The notes beneath the pieces were generated by a model. The model had not been told where the DNA came from. It did no database searches and was given only the letters and a program-made list of their open reading frames with translations. A stretch of DNA of 64,000 bases, taken from positions 792,590 to 856,589 of the forward strand of contig NZ_LT592170.1 in NCBI RefSeq assembly GCF_900088825.1, written 5' to 3'. The stretch comes from Thiomonas delicata (GTDB lineage: Bacteria > Pseudomonadota > Gammaproteobacteria > Burkholderiales > Burkholderiaceae_C). The position numbers were made by a program, and so were the translations under genes. This document shows, piece after piece, positions 1 through 8,670 of the stretch; positions within the stretch are counted from its first letter, which is position 1, and every line of letters begins with the position of its first letter.

Positions 1-1
1 C

Positions 2-586
2 ATCGCCACCATTCTTCTGGGTATCGCTGGACTGGTCTCAGGCCTGCCCCTGCCCACCACACGCTGGCTGGCCGCGTCCTGTTTTGCCATCGGCTTGCCA
101 CTCGCCGGAAAACTCGGACTGTCCACCGACGGCGGCGGGTTGGCCGTACGGGTGGCCGCCCTTGGCCTTTGGCTTGTCGCTGTCACGGTGCCTGCACTGC
201 TGATCTCCGCCGCGCCGAGTCTGGCGTCGGCGCCTGCCGCGAGCCCCGTTCCCATCAGCGCCTTGCATCCCGGGCCGGGTGAGCAGACGGTCGTCCTGCC
301 AGCAGGAACCTTGGTCGCCATTCGGCTGGATCTCGATAGCCCGCTGCTGTCCGCGAGTCCGTCCGCGTTCCTACCCATCACGGTCGATGAGCCAATCCTC
401 CTCTCACTGCGGGACGGACAGCCGGATGGCCGCTACCGATTGCCAGGGCAACCCTGGCAAAGCCTCGGGGACGGGCAATTGCGCCTGAACATCGACCATA
501 TTCAGGTGAGGATCAGCGGCCAGTCCGCCGACTTGCTGGTGCATGCCGCATTCCACGCAACCAATCCCACACTGGGTCTTCCATGA
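2..586 (+). CDS. Unrecognised membrane protein, 5' end outside window
   Basis: The frame is open from the left edge to a TGA at 584-586, leaving 194 visible residues, so the true start is probably outside the window; a TTG at 95 is the only in-window candidate I noted. The first ~70 residues are strongly hydrophobic with two or three membrane-helix-like stretches, followed by an Ala/Pro-rich linker. The last ~100 residues look like a small beta-rich soluble domain. The stop overlaps the start of the next gene (ATGA), so the two are translationally coupled. I do not recognise the family; a membrane protein co-expressed with a DNA-binding protein is all the sequence supports. Confidence 0.55.
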   Translation: MATILLGIAGLVSGLPLPTTRWLAASCFAIGLPLAGKLGLSTDGGGLAVRVAALGLWLVAVTVPALLISAAPSLASAPAASPVPISALHPGPGEQTVVLPAGTLVAIRLDLDSPLLSASPSAFLPITVDEPILLSLRDGQPDGRYRLPGQPWQSLGDGQLRLNIDHIQVRISGQSADLLVHAAFHATNPTLGLP

Positions 587-933
587 GCGTACAACTCCCT
601 CAATTCGATCCCCTGTTGCATCAGCCGCTGCGTACCCAGATCGCGGCCTTCCTGGCTGCGCGCGGAGAGGCGTCGTTCTCCGAACTGAAACAGGCAATCG
701 GGGCGACCGACGGCAATCTTGACTCCCACATGGCCAAGTTCATCGATGTGGGCTATGTCAAGGCGCGCAAGGAACCAGCAGCCACGGGGCGGGCGCAAAC
801 CGTGTTTAGTCTGACGCCTGTGGGCCGCAAAGCGCTAACGGCCTACATCGCGCAACTGCATGCGTTGATGGTTCTGAGTGACGCACCAACTCCAGCCGCG
901 CCCGCTGCACCCAGGCGGGCCAAGCCCGCATGA
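583..933 (+). CDS. Winged-helix (HTH_34-like) transcriptional regulator
   Basis: 116 residues. The pattern fits the small winged-helix family with 'HPxR..IL..L' at the start: FDPLLHQPLRTQI opens helix 1, SFSELKQAIGATDGNLDSHM is the recognition helix-turn-helix, and a wing with FSLTPVGRKAL follows. A short Ala/Pro-rich tail ends the protein. Its start overlaps the stop of the upstream membrane protein (ATGA). Such regulators usually control their own small operon; the target here is unknown. The family call is from motif recognition only. Confidence 0.75.
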   Translation: MSVQLPQFDPLLHQPLRTQIAAFLAARGEASFSELKQAIGATDGNLDSHMAKFIDVGYVKARKEPAATGRAQTVFSLTPVGRKALTAYIAQLHALMVLSDAPTPAAPAAPRRAKPA

Positions 934-980
934 AACCTGTTTCTCCCTGTTGTCAACCCGAAACCAAACCGGACCTCATC

Positions 981-1391
981 ATGAAGCTGACCTTCCACGC
1001 CTTTGCAATGACTGCCGCGGCAGCCACCTTGTCTCTGTCCGGTTGCGCCGGGCTGGTCCTGCCAAGCGCTGATTCAATGGCCAAGTTGCCGGTTGTTCGC
1101 TTTGGCGAGCAGGCTCCAGCCCACAAGGAATACGTGCTGTTCCTTCCTGCCAATACCCCTTTGCCCGTTGATGCGTCGGTCGAAGGCACCTTGCTGGAGA
1201 AAACCGCAAAAGCATCGATGACCGTGACCCTGAAGAAGGGCATCTACATCTACAAGCGCTGGGTCAGCTTCGACGACAAGACTTGGGTTGCGGGCCAGGA
1301 TGCGGTCGCCGGCAAATTCTTGATCACCATCCCCGGCGAGAAGACCGGGGCGAATCCAGGCGTGATGAGCGCCGAGTTCAACCTCAAGTGA
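981..1391 (+). CDS. Small lipoprotein of unknown function
   Basis: 136 residues. The ATG at 981 gives a textbook lipoprotein signal peptide, with Lys at position 2, a hydrophobic core and lipobox LSGC. An alternative ATG at 930 overlaps the upstream stop (ATGA) but would put 17 unsuitable residues before the signal peptide, so 981 is preferred. The mature part is short and beta-rich (alternating hydrophobics around GIYIYKRWVSFDD) and matches no family I know. It is the third gene of the left-edge cassette. Confidence 0.6.
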   Translation: MKLTFHAFAMTAAAATLSLSGCAGLVLPSADSMAKLPVVRFGEQAPAHKEYVLFLPANTPLPVDASVEGTLLEKTAKASMTVTLKKGIYIYKRWVSFDDKTWVAGQDAVAGKFLITIPGEKTGANPGVMSAEFNLK

Positions 1392-1784
1392 TCCGCTGCG
1401 AGTGTTCTCGCACTGGCCTTGACCAACTGCCCCGACAGGCTCATGGCGTCTGTCTCTGGCGCACGGAAGCGGCAAGTCCGCTGCTGGTCATGCAGTCGGG
1501 GCGATTGCGGCCGACTTCCGGGCGCGCAAGCTCTTCGTACCGCGAATCCAGGGATATTTTCATCACGGTTGACCTTGCTGGCCACCCATGATGTGGCCTT
1601 CGTCCATCCCCATGGGGAGGCGGTGCTCGGCATGGCTCGCTACACAAGCCGCCACGGTTTTGCATTGGCACGTACGCTCCATGCGTGACGTACCGTCAGT
1701 GCCTAGACTGGAGGTCGAACGGCCAAATTCCTGAAACCCGCACTGATTTTTTCTTGCGGCCCAACATGCCGCGCAACGTCGAGC
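1392..1784 (+). other. Gene-free stretch upstream of the serine hydrolase
   Basis: About 390 bases between the small lipoprotein and the hydrolase lipoprotein. Short open frames on both strands show no family pattern, no signal peptide and no convincing ribosome binding site. I see no strong hairpin with a T-run, tRNA or repeat here. It may hold the hydrolase promoter or a decayed gene. Confidence 0.4.
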
Positions 1785-3617
1785 ATGCACATACGGATCA
1801 TGCAAAGAAAAATCTTCCTCAAGGCGCTGGGGCTTGTGCCCATGGCGTTGCCGCTGGCGGAGTTGGCCGGCTGTGTCAGCGCCCCAAAGCGCCCACAGAG
1901 TCCGGCACGCGGCGACCATGAGGCGGCACGCGCTTACATCACCGCGTTGATCCGCTATGAAATGGTCAAGCATCGGGTCGCAGGGCTCAGCATTGCCTTG
2001 GTGGATGATCAGCGCATCGTCTGGGCGCAAGGCTTTGGCTATGCGGATCTGAAGCGCAAGATTCCCGCATCGGAAACAACGCTTTATCGGGTGGGCTCGA
2101 TCAGCAAGCTCTTTACCGCCATGGCGGCGATGCAACTCAGCGAAAGCGGAAAACTCGACATAGGCGCCCCCCTCTTGGCCTGCTTGCCAGGATTCGAGAT
2201 GAAGACGCGTCAGCCGCATGTCAGACCTATCACGCCTCGCCAGCTGATGACCCATCACGCGGGGCTGCCGCGAGATCGCCTGAAAGGTTTCATGCACCCA
2301 CATCCCCAGCCCTTTGCGGATCTCGTGAAGGACCTCAGGCATGAGCATGTGGCTTACCCGCCAGACGAGATTTTTGCCTACTCCAACCTGGGGATTTCAT
2401 TGCTCGGTGCGGCAATTCAGAACATTGCGGGTGCGCCTTTTGCAGACCACATGCGTCGCGAAATGCTGAACCCCTTGGAGATGCGCGATTCAGCGTTTGA
2501 AACGGGATATTCAAACGCGGCTTCGATGGCCAAGGGTTATCTTGGATGCAAGGCTATCGTGGAGTATCCCTTGCGTGATGTCCCCGCTGGAGGGCTCAAC
2601 TCCAATGTCGTGGATATGAGCCGCTTCATATCGATGGTTTTTGCAGGGGGCGCGTCCGGCGGCGGCTGTGTGTTGCAGGCTCAGACCATGGCCGAGATGC
2701 TGCGTCCGCAAAATGAGCACGTTCCGCTGGATCTCGATTTCCGCATCGGCCTGGGTTGGTTTCTCGGCTCCACCCATCCCGCTCTTCGGCACGTGGGGCA
2801 GGTCGCGGGACATGGTGGTGCCACACGCTTGCACCGAAGCCAGTTGTACGTCCTGCCCGAGCACAAACTCGGGGTCGTCGTTTTGGCCAATACCAGTACG
2901 GCAACGCCTGTCGTGGACCGGGTTGCCGCCGAAGCGCTGGCCCTGGCGCTCGAGGTGAAGACGGGCATCCGTCCGCAGCAACTGGCCAAGCCCCCTATGG
3001 CTGAAACCCCAATTTCCGCGGATGACATGCGCACGTATGCGGGCAGCTACACCACCCTTGCTGGCCTCGTGACGATCACTTCAACAGGAAAGGGGTTGTG
3101 TGCGCACGTTGCAGGACGCAGGTTTGATGTGAAGCGCCGTGCTGACGGCACGTTCGCTCTTGCGTATTCGCTGCTTGGCATCATTCCGCTTCATCTCAAG
3201 CAACTTGCGGATGTCGGTTTTTCCCGGAAAACCCTGCAGGGGCGGGACATCCTGGTTGCGCATATTGGCGCGATACAACTGCTTGCCGGCCAAAGGCTAG
3301 GACCCACCGAGAACGATACGGGGTGGGAACGCTTACTCGGCGAATACGATGTCGCCAATCTTGATGGCGACTTCAGCATGTTTTCTGATGTTCGCGCTGT
3401 GGGTGAACACGGTTTTCTGCTGGTCGAAATGAAGTCGATGATGGGATCCAAACAGACGTACCGAGTGCCTCTGCTGCCGGTTTCTGAGCATGATGCGATT
3501 GCCCAGGCGAACCTCGCTGGCATGGGGGAAACGGTGCGGTGCGTGACGTTCGATGGAGTTCAAGGGCTTGCATTTTCCGGCTACTACTTCAAGCCCAAAT
3601 CGTCGTCAACAACGTGA
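1785..3617 (+). CDS. Class C beta-lactamase-like serine hydrolase lipoprotein
   Basis: 610 residues. An N-terminal lipobox (LAGC) follows a hydrophobic signal, so the enzyme is probably anchored in the periplasm. Serine beta-lactamase/penicillin-binding-fold motifs are present in order: SISK (SxxK nucleophile motif) in VGSISKLF, YSN (YxN) in FAYSNLG, and HGG (KTG equivalent) in AGHGGATR. After the ~390-residue catalytic domain comes a ~200-residue C-terminal beta-rich extension, as in many beta-lactamase-related esterases or peptidases. An in-frame ATG at 1800 is an alternative start that gives a cleaner signal peptide. The substrate cannot be predicted; such proteins are more often esterases or D-amino-peptidases than true beta-lactamases. 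Codon use looks less GC-biased than in the downstream operon. Confidence 0.85.
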   Translation: MHIRIMQRKIFLKALGLVPMALPLAELAGCVSAPKRPQSPARGDHEAARAYITALIRYEMVKHRVAGLSIALVDDQRIVWAQGFGYADLKRKIPASETTLYRVGSISKLFTAMAAMQLSESGKLDIGAPLLACLPGFEMKTRQPHVRPITPRQLMTHHAGLPRDRLKGFMHPHPQPFADLVKDLRHEHVAYPPDEIFAYSNLGISLLGAAIQNIAGAPFADHMRREMLNPLEMRDSAFETGYSNAASMAKGYLGCKAIVEYPLRDVPAGGLNSNVVDMSRFISMVFAGGASGGGCVLQAQTMAEMLRPQNEHVPLDLDFRIGLGWFLGSTHPALRHVGQVAGHGGATRLHRSQLYVLPEHKLGVVVLANTSTATPVVDRVAAEALALALEVKTGIRPQQLAKPPMAETPISADDMRTYAGSYTTLAGLVTITSTGKGLCAHVAGRRFDVKRRADGTFALAYSLLGIIPLHLKQLADVGFSRKTLQGRDILVAHIGAIQLLAGQRLGPTENDTGWERLLGEYDVANLDGDFSMFSDVRAVGEHGFLLVEMKSMMGSKQTYRVPLLPVSEHDAIAQANLAGMGETVRCVTFDGVQGLAFSGYYFKPKSSSTT

Positions 3618-3630
3618 ACCCTGGCCTCGA

Positions 3631-4299
3631 ATGCGGCATGGTCGGTTGTTGTTGAGCGTCATTGGGTCGGCCGCCATCAACGCCTTCCTGATCTGGCAGT
3701 TTTTCCCCACCCTAACCAAGCCGCGACCACAAAGCGCGGAGCAGCTTTTTCACGTGCGCCTCGATACCGATCGGCGCTCACCGCCGGCCAAGGCCGCGTG
3801 CCGGATCGAGTCTTCGCCGGCGAAAATTACGGCGCCTGCGGGACAAGATCAAGCCGGTTCACCAAAAGCGCGAGAGACATCCAGCTTGTCGCGATCACGC
3901 CAGCCAGTTCGGTCTGCGGCGCCACTCGTGACATTACCCGATGCCCCAAAAAACCCCGTTGCCCAACGGGGCGCCACTCCCATACTTGAGACCGCACAGC
4001 CCGAGAGCGACGTGGCTTCTGCTGCTATTGCGTCTCCCCCTGTAGCTCCGTCGCCGGCTGGCTCCATACCCCTTTGGTCGAGCTCGAATCCAGTGCTCCA
4101 AAAGGCCGTAAGGGATGCATCGAGCAAGGTCGGAAACGGGCCAGAGTTCGCGGATCCGAATAAAAGCGAGCGCTTGAACGAAAGGTTGAGGTCGAACATT
4201 GAGAGGGCATGGAAACCAGATTGCGGCGATCCACGCCAAGGGGGCCTTCTTGCATTGCCAAAGCTCATCTATGACGTCGCAACGCATCAGTGCAGGTGA
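3631..4299 (+). CDS. Unrecognised membrane-anchored Pro/Ser/Ala-rich protein
   Basis: 222 residues from the ATG at 3631; an in-frame ATG at 3553 would overlap the hydrolase gene by 65 bases and is less likely. One membrane helix lies near residues 8-25, preceded by MRHGR, then a ~120-residue low-complexity Pro/Ser/Ala/Arg linker. The C-terminal ~60 residues include NERLRSNIERAWKPDCGDP and two cysteines. This layout (single anchor, disordered spacer, small C-terminal domain) is TonB-like in outline, but I see no TonB signature. It starts 13 bases after the serine hydrolase, so the two are probably co-transcribed. Confidence 0.55.
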   Translation: MRHGRLLLSVIGSAAINAFLIWQFFPTLTKPRPQSAEQLFHVRLDTDRRSPPAKAACRIESSPAKITAPAGQDQAGSPKARETSSLSRSRQPVRSAAPLVTLPDAPKNPVAQRGATPILETAQPESDVASAAIASPPVAPSPAGSIPLWSSSNPVLQKAVRDASSKVGNGPEFADPNKSERLNERLRSNIERAWKPDCGDPRQGGLLALPKLIYDVATHQCR

Positions 4300-4373
4300 A
4301 AACGGGCAGCGTCGTGGGGATTTAGGGCTACCTGTTTGCGGATTGGTCTGTGCTTCGCAAGGCACGGCAAGCC

Positions 4374-5783
4374 TCAGCGTGCGCTGCCGCCCAGCTCGAT
4401 ACGCCGCAGCACGAGGTAGACGATGGCGGCGACCACCACGCCAAGTTCGAAGCCGATGTCCATGCCGTAGGGCGGGTTGAACAGTCCGGCGACGGGACCG
4501 ACGAACATGGTCTGCGCCGCACCCAGGTAGACGCCGAACAGGCCGGCAGCCATGGCGATGGCGGCGGCCCAGCCCACGGGGAGCTTGCTGCGGGTGTTCC
4601 AGTCGTCCACGTTGTAGCGACCGCGCCGGAACACGGCGTGCTCGAGGATGAGGATGATGGCCCACGGCCCCAGCCAGTAGGCAACCAGCAGCAGGAAGTT
4701 CTCCAGCGTGGCGTTGAAGTGCGCGGCCGCGGGAATGGCAATGGCGATGTAAACAATGGCGCCGATGAGGGTCCACACCGCGCGGTTGATCTTCTGGAAG
4801 CCCTTGCCCAGAACCTGCATCGACAGGCCCAGGCTGTAGTCGTTGGGGATGTTGTTGGCAATGACCGACAGCGCCAGCAGCAGGAGCAGCATCTTGCCCG
4901 CGCCGCCCAGCGGTTGCAGCACCGCGGCGAGCAGCGCGCCGCCGCCGTCGGCGCTGGCCTTGCCGAAGGCCGTCACCGTGGTCAGGCCCAGGCCCAGGGT
5001 TTCCAGCAGCACGCAGGGCACGACTACGCCGAGGAAGGTGAGCCAGAACACGCGCGAGGGCGCCGTGTCCTCGGGCTGGTTCACGTTGTAGTCCGCGGCG
5101 TAGGAGCTCCAGCCGGTGGCGAAGCCGAAGATGGCGCCGCCGAAGGACACCAGCGCGGCCACGTGGGCCATGGTCCACACCGGGGTGGGCAGGGCGTGCA
5201 TCTGGCCGCCGGCGGCGAACAGCACGATGAGGAAGATGGCCGCCATGGGCATCCAGGCGAAGCGCTCGTAGCGGTGCACGTAGCGGTAGCCGTAGATGCT
5301 GACCACGGTGGTGAGCGCCGCGATGATGAGAATGGCGGCCCAGGTGGGCACGGCGCCGCCGCTGATGGCGGTGATGATCTGCGCGCCGACGATGACGTTC
5401 ACCGCCGACCAGCCGATGCACGCGGCGACGTTGAACAGCGCCATGACCTTGGCGCCGTTCCAGCCGAAGGAAAAGCGCGAGATGGTCATCTGCCGCAGGC
5501 CGAGTTTGGGGCCTAGCGTGGAGAAGAACGCCACCGGCAGCACGCCCAGGATGTTGAAGGCGACGATGACACCCAGGCTGTCCCAGAAGCCCAGGCCGAA
5601 CACGGGGATGGCCAGGGCGCCGAGCGCCACGGTGGAGATAACCAGGTTGGCCGACAGCCACATGGTGAAGTTGTCGACAATGCGCACGTGGCTACGGTCG
5701 TGCGGCGGCACGCGTTCGATGCCACGGGTTTCGATGCCGGGATCGAGCGCGGGCATCGTGGGGTTTGCTGCGGGGCTGCTCAT
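4374..5783 (-). CDS. codB: NCS1-family cytosine/purine permease (CodB-like)
   Basis: 469 residues, the usual size for the NCS1 nucleobase:cation symporters, with about 12 hydrophobic segments. N-terminal features include a charged lead-in before MWLSANLVISTVALGALAIP; later GFATGWSSYAADYNVNQP and IANNIPNDYSLGLSMQ fit the cytosine-permease subgroup. It is the last gene of the minus-strand pyrimidine operon, 105 bases after codA, with its own ribosome binding site (ACGGAG). It most likely imports cytosine for the deaminase encoded just upstream; related substrates such as uracil or hydantoins are possible. Confidence 0.9.
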   Translation of the reverse strand: MSSPAANPTMPALDPGIETRGIERVPPHDRSHVRIVDNFTMWLSANLVISTVALGALAIPVFGLGFWDSLGVIVAFNILGVLPVAFFSTLGPKLGLRQMTISRFSFGWNGAKVMALFNVAACIGWSAVNVIVGAQIITAISGGAVPTWAAILIIAALTTVVSIYGYRYVHRYERFAWMPMAAIFLIVLFAAGGQMHALPTPVWTMAHVAALVSFGGAIFGFATGWSSYAADYNVNQPEDTAPSRVFWLTFLGVVVPCVLLETLGLGLTTVTAFGKASADGGGALLAAVLQPLGGAGKMLLLLLALSVIANNIPNDYSLGLSMQVLGKGFQKINRAVWTLIGAIVYIAIAIPAAAHFNATLENFLLLVAYWLGPWAIILILEHAVFRRGRYNVDDWNTRSKLPVGWAAAIAMAAGLFGVYLGAAQTMFVGPVAGLFNPPYGMDIGFELGVVVAAIVYLVLRRIELGGSAR

Positions 5784-5888
5784 GGGTGTTGCTCCGTGTC
5801 AGGAAGTGGCCGGTCTTGGATGCCGGAGTTGAAGGATCGTATACAAAACCCGAGCAAAATCCATTCCCGATTCACCCTGCCCGACGCA

Positions 5889-7193
5889 TCATTTCGGTGC
5901 TTGACCGGAGCTGCCTTGCGAGGGCCGCGTGAAGTCCACGGTCTGCGGCCGCCCGGGCAGCCGCAGCGTGGTGGTCGCGGGCGCGGCGCTGGCGATGACC
6001 TTGCCGGCGCGGATCACGGCCAGGCGGCTGGCCCGCAGGCGGATGGCCTCGACCGGGTCGGCCGCCTGCAGCAGCACGAGATCGGCGCGGCAGCCGGGCT
6101 CCAGGCCGTAGCCGTCCAAGCCGAGGATGCGCGCCGGGGTGGTGGTGACGGCTTCGAAGCATTGCCGCATCGCGTCCCGGCCGGTCATCTGCGCCACGTG
6201 CAGGCCCATGTGCGCGACTTCCAGCATGTCGCCCGAGCCCAGGCCGTACCAGGGGTCCATCACGCAGTCGTGGCCGAAGGCCACCGGCACGCCCGCGGCC
6301 AGCAGCTCGGGCACGCGGGTCATGCCGCGGCGCTTGGGGTAGGTGTCGTGCCGGCCCTGCAGGGTGATGTTGATCAGCGGGTTGGCGATGGCTGCCACGC
6401 CGGACTCGCGCAGCAGCGGCAGCAGCTTGCTGACGTAATAGTTTTCCATGCTGTGCATGGAGGTGAGATGCGAGCCGGTGACGCGCCCCTGCAGCCCCAG
6501 GCGCTGCGCCTGCGCGGCCAGGGTCTCGATGTGGCGCGACAGCGGGTCGTCGCTTTCGTCGCAGTGCATGTCCACCATCAGCCCGCGCTGGGCGGCGATG
6601 GCGCACAGCATGCGCACCGACTCGGCACCCTGCTCCGCGGTGCGCTCGAAGTGCGGGATGCCGCCGACCACGTCCACCCCGAGGTCGAGCGCGCGCTCGA
6701 GGTTGGCCAGCGCGCGCGGCGCCCGCAGCAGGCCGTCCTGCGGGAAGGCGACGAGCTGCAGGTCCAGGTAGGGCTTGACCCGCTCGCGCACGTGCAGCAG
6801 CGCCTCCACCGCCAGTAGGCGGTCGTCGCACACGTCCACGTGGGAGCGGATCGCCAGCAGGCCCTTGGCCACCGCCCAGTCGCAATACGCCAGCGCGCGC
6901 TCGACCAGGGCCTCCTGCGTCAGTTGCGGCTTGAGCTCGCCCCACAGCGCGATGCCCTCCAGCAGCGTGCCGCTCTGGTTCACGCGCGGCAGGCCGTGGC
7001 TGAGCGTGGAGTCCATGTGGAAATGCGCGTCGACGAAGGGCGGGGTGACGAGCTGGCCGGCGCAATCGATTTCGTGTCCGGCCTGCGCCGGCAGATGCGT
7101 TTGCAGCGCGGCGATGCGGCCATGCGCGATGCCGATGTCGATCCCGGCCCGACCGTCGGGCAAGGTGGCGTTGCGAAGAATGAGGTCCAGCAT
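5889..7193 (-). CDS. codA: Cytosine deaminase
   Basis: 434 residues, close to E. coli CodA (about 427) and colinear with it as far as I can recall. Amidohydrolase metal ligands are visible: HFH in PPFVDAHFHMD, the barrel His in HVDVCDD, the catalytic Glu in MHCDESDD and the metal Asp in FGHDCVMD. Family-specific blocks NQSGTLLEGI and LQGRHDTYPKRRGMTRV are retained. The ATG at 7193 is chosen because AAGGA precedes it and the preceding frame belongs to unrelated upstream sequence. It converts cytosine to uracil plus ammonia in the cytoplasm, feeding Upp and the URC-like proteins of the same operon. Confidence 0.95.
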   Translation of the reverse strand: MLDLILRNATLPDGRAGIDIGIAHGRIAALQTHLPAQAGHEIDCAGQLVTPPFVDAHFHMDSTLSHGLPRVNQSGTLLEGIALWGELKPQLTQEALVERALAYCDWAVAKGLLAIRSHVDVCDDRLLAVEALLHVRERVKPYLDLQLVAFPQDGLLRAPRALANLERALDLGVDVVGGIPHFERTAEQGAESVRMLCAIAAQRGLMVDMHCDESDDPLSRHIETLAAQAQRLGLQGRVTGSHLTSMHSMENYYVSKLLPLLRESGVAAIANPLINITLQGRHDTYPKRRGMTRVPELLAAGVPVAFGHDCVMDPWYGLGSGDMLEVAHMGLHVAQMTGRDAMRQCFEAVTTTPARILGLDGYGLEPGCRADLVLLQAADPVEAIRLRASRLAVIRAGKVIASAAPATTTLRLPGRPQTVDFTRPSQGSSGQAPK

Positions 7194-7240
7194 CGTGCGT
7201 TCCTTCGGGGTTGTTGCCGTCGCTTGGTCGGGGCGTGCTT

Positions 7241-7975
7241 TCAGCCCCGCCTGGAGGTTTTGCGCCCTTCCCGCAAGCGAGGCGCGGGGTGGGCAGCGGT
7301 GTCCGCGGCCGGTGCCGGCGCGGGTTGATCGCCCAGCCCGCAGCCGCGCAGCACGAGACCGACCACATGCTCGGTGGCGCGTTGCCAGGGCGCGCCGCGC
7401 AGGCTGCGCGCGCCCAGCACGGCGCGCACCTGGGGGGCGAAGTCGGCATAGGTCTGGGTCGCGGCCCAGATGGTGAAAAACAGGTGCGGCGGGTCGACCG
7501 GCGCCATGCGCCCCTGCGCGATCCAGCCCTCGATCACGGCCGACTTGCGCGCCACCAGCTCGCGCAGTTCGCCGCGAAGAATGTCCTGCATCTCGGGGGC
7601 GCCGCGCAGCATCTCGCCGGCGAACACGCGCGAGGCCTCGGGCCGGGTCTGCGCCAGCGCCATCTTGGCGCGCACGTAGGCGCCCAGCGCCTGCGCCGGG
7701 TCGGCATCGGCGCGAATGCCGTCGGTCTCGGCCAGCCAGTCGCGCAGCATGCGCTCCAGCACCGCGCGGTAGAGCTGCTGCTTGGTGCGGAAGTAGTAGT
7801 GGATATTCGCCTTGGCCACTCCGGCCTGCGCGGCGATCTCGGCCATGCTGGCGCCGCGAAAACCGTCGCGCGCGAACACGGCCTCGGCCGCGCGCACGAT
7901 GGCGGCTTCGTTGGCTTGGCGGATGCGTCCCGCGGCCGGCGCAGGCGCAGCGGTCGGCGCCGGCGCGGCGGCCAT
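7241..7975 (-). CDS. rutR: RutR-like TetR-family pyrimidine regulator
   Basis: 244 residues. The N-terminal TetR helix-turn-helix (about residues 25-70) contains IAAQAGVAKANIHYYF. The C-terminal domain carries the RutR-type signature FTIWAATQTYADFAPQVRAV with DPPHL before it, very close to E. coli RutR, whose ligands are uracil and thymine. A 35-residue Ala/Arg-rich tail is extra. Its ATG shares a base with the upp stop codon (TGATG), so translation is coupled to upp. A palindrome identical to the core of the known RutR site lies upstream of the first operon gene (11220-11235), which implies autoregulation. The ligand is inferred, not shown. Confidence 0.88.
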   Translation of the reverse strand: MAAAPAPTAAPAPAAGRIRQANEAAIVRAAEAVFARDGFRGASMAEIAAQAGVAKANIHYYFRTKQQLYRAVLERMLRDWLAETDGIRADADPAQALGAYVRAKMALAQTRPEASRVFAGEMLRGAPEMQDILRGELRELVARKSAVIEGWIAQGRMAPVDPPHLFFTIWAATQTYADFAPQVRAVLGARSLRGAPWQRATEHVVGLVLRGCGLGDQPAPAPAADTAAHPAPRLREGRKTSRRG

Positions 7976-8610
7976 CACTTGGTCCCGAAAATCCGGTCGC
8001 CGGCATCGCCCAGGCCGGGGACGATGTAGCCGTGCTCGTTGAGGCGCTCGTCGACGGCGGCCAGCGTGACCGGAACGTCCGGGTGGGCCGCGCGCACCGT
8101 GCGCAGGCCCTCGGGCGCGGCCAGCAGGTTGACGAGCTTGAGGGCGCTGGCGCCGGCGTCCTTCAGGCGCGTGAGGGCGGCGGCGGCCGAATTGCCGGTG
8201 GCGAGCATGGGGTCGACGACGATGACCAGGCGCTCGGACATGTCGTCGGGCACCTTGAAGTAGTACTCCACCGGCTCCAGCGTGTCGGGGTCGCGGTACA
8301 GGCCGATGTGGCCGACGCGGGCGTTGGGCAGCAGATCGATCATGCCGTCGAGCATGCCGTTGCCGGCGCGCAGGATGGACACCAGGCACAGCTTCTTGCC
8401 GCTGAGCAGCGGCATGCGGCAGGCGGCGACCGGGGTGACGATCTCCACCTCCTCGGTGGGCAGGTCGCGCGTGGCCTCGTAGGCCAGCATCGCGGCGATC
8501 TCGCGCACCAGGCGGCGGAAATTGTCGGTGGTGGTGTCCTTGCTGCGCGCCAGCGTCAGCTTGTGCTGCACCAGCGGGTGGCTGACGACATGGACCATGG
8601 GATCGTGCAT
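7975..8610 (-). CDS. upp: Uracil phosphoribosyltransferase
   Basis: 211 residues, the normal size. The PRPP-binding loop [15 protein letters not shown] and the C-terminal uracil-binding [13 protein letters not shown] are intact. It converts uracil and PRPP to UMP. A ribosome binding site (GGAGA) precedes the ATG at 8610. In the URC pathway described in the yeast Lachancea kluyveri, the homologous enzyme (URC6) performs the entry step. Here the gene lies between a DUF1688 gene and a RutR-like regulator, so a dual salvage/catabolic role is likely. Confidence 0.97.
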   Translation of the reverse strand: MHDPMVHVVSHPLVQHKLTLARSKDTTTDNFRRLVREIAAMLAYEATRDLPTEEVEIVTPVAACRMPLLSGKKLCLVSILRAGNGMLDGMIDLLPNARVGHIGLYRDPDTLEPVEYYFKVPDDMSERLVIVVDPMLATGNSAAAALTRLKDAGASALKLVNLLAAPEGLRTVRAAHPDVPVTLAAVDERLNEHGYIVPGLGDAGDRIFGTK

Positions 8611-8670
8611 CTGGGTTCTCCGTTCATGTTGTGTGTTGTGGTGGGCGTGCCGGGCGCGTGGCCTGGGGCG

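Noticed and set aside
1785-3617. Calling the serine hydrolase a beta-lactamase resistance gene
   Set aside because: The motifs fit the broad class C-like hydrolase family, but the C-terminal extension and lipoprotein anchor are typical of esterase or peptidase relatives; nothing shows antibiotic hydrolysis.
3934-5661. A 575-codon minus-strand frame overlapping the permease
   Set aside because: It is a shifted frame of the CodB-like gene with Arg/His-rich low-complexity translation; the permease frame has clear membrane helices and family motifs.
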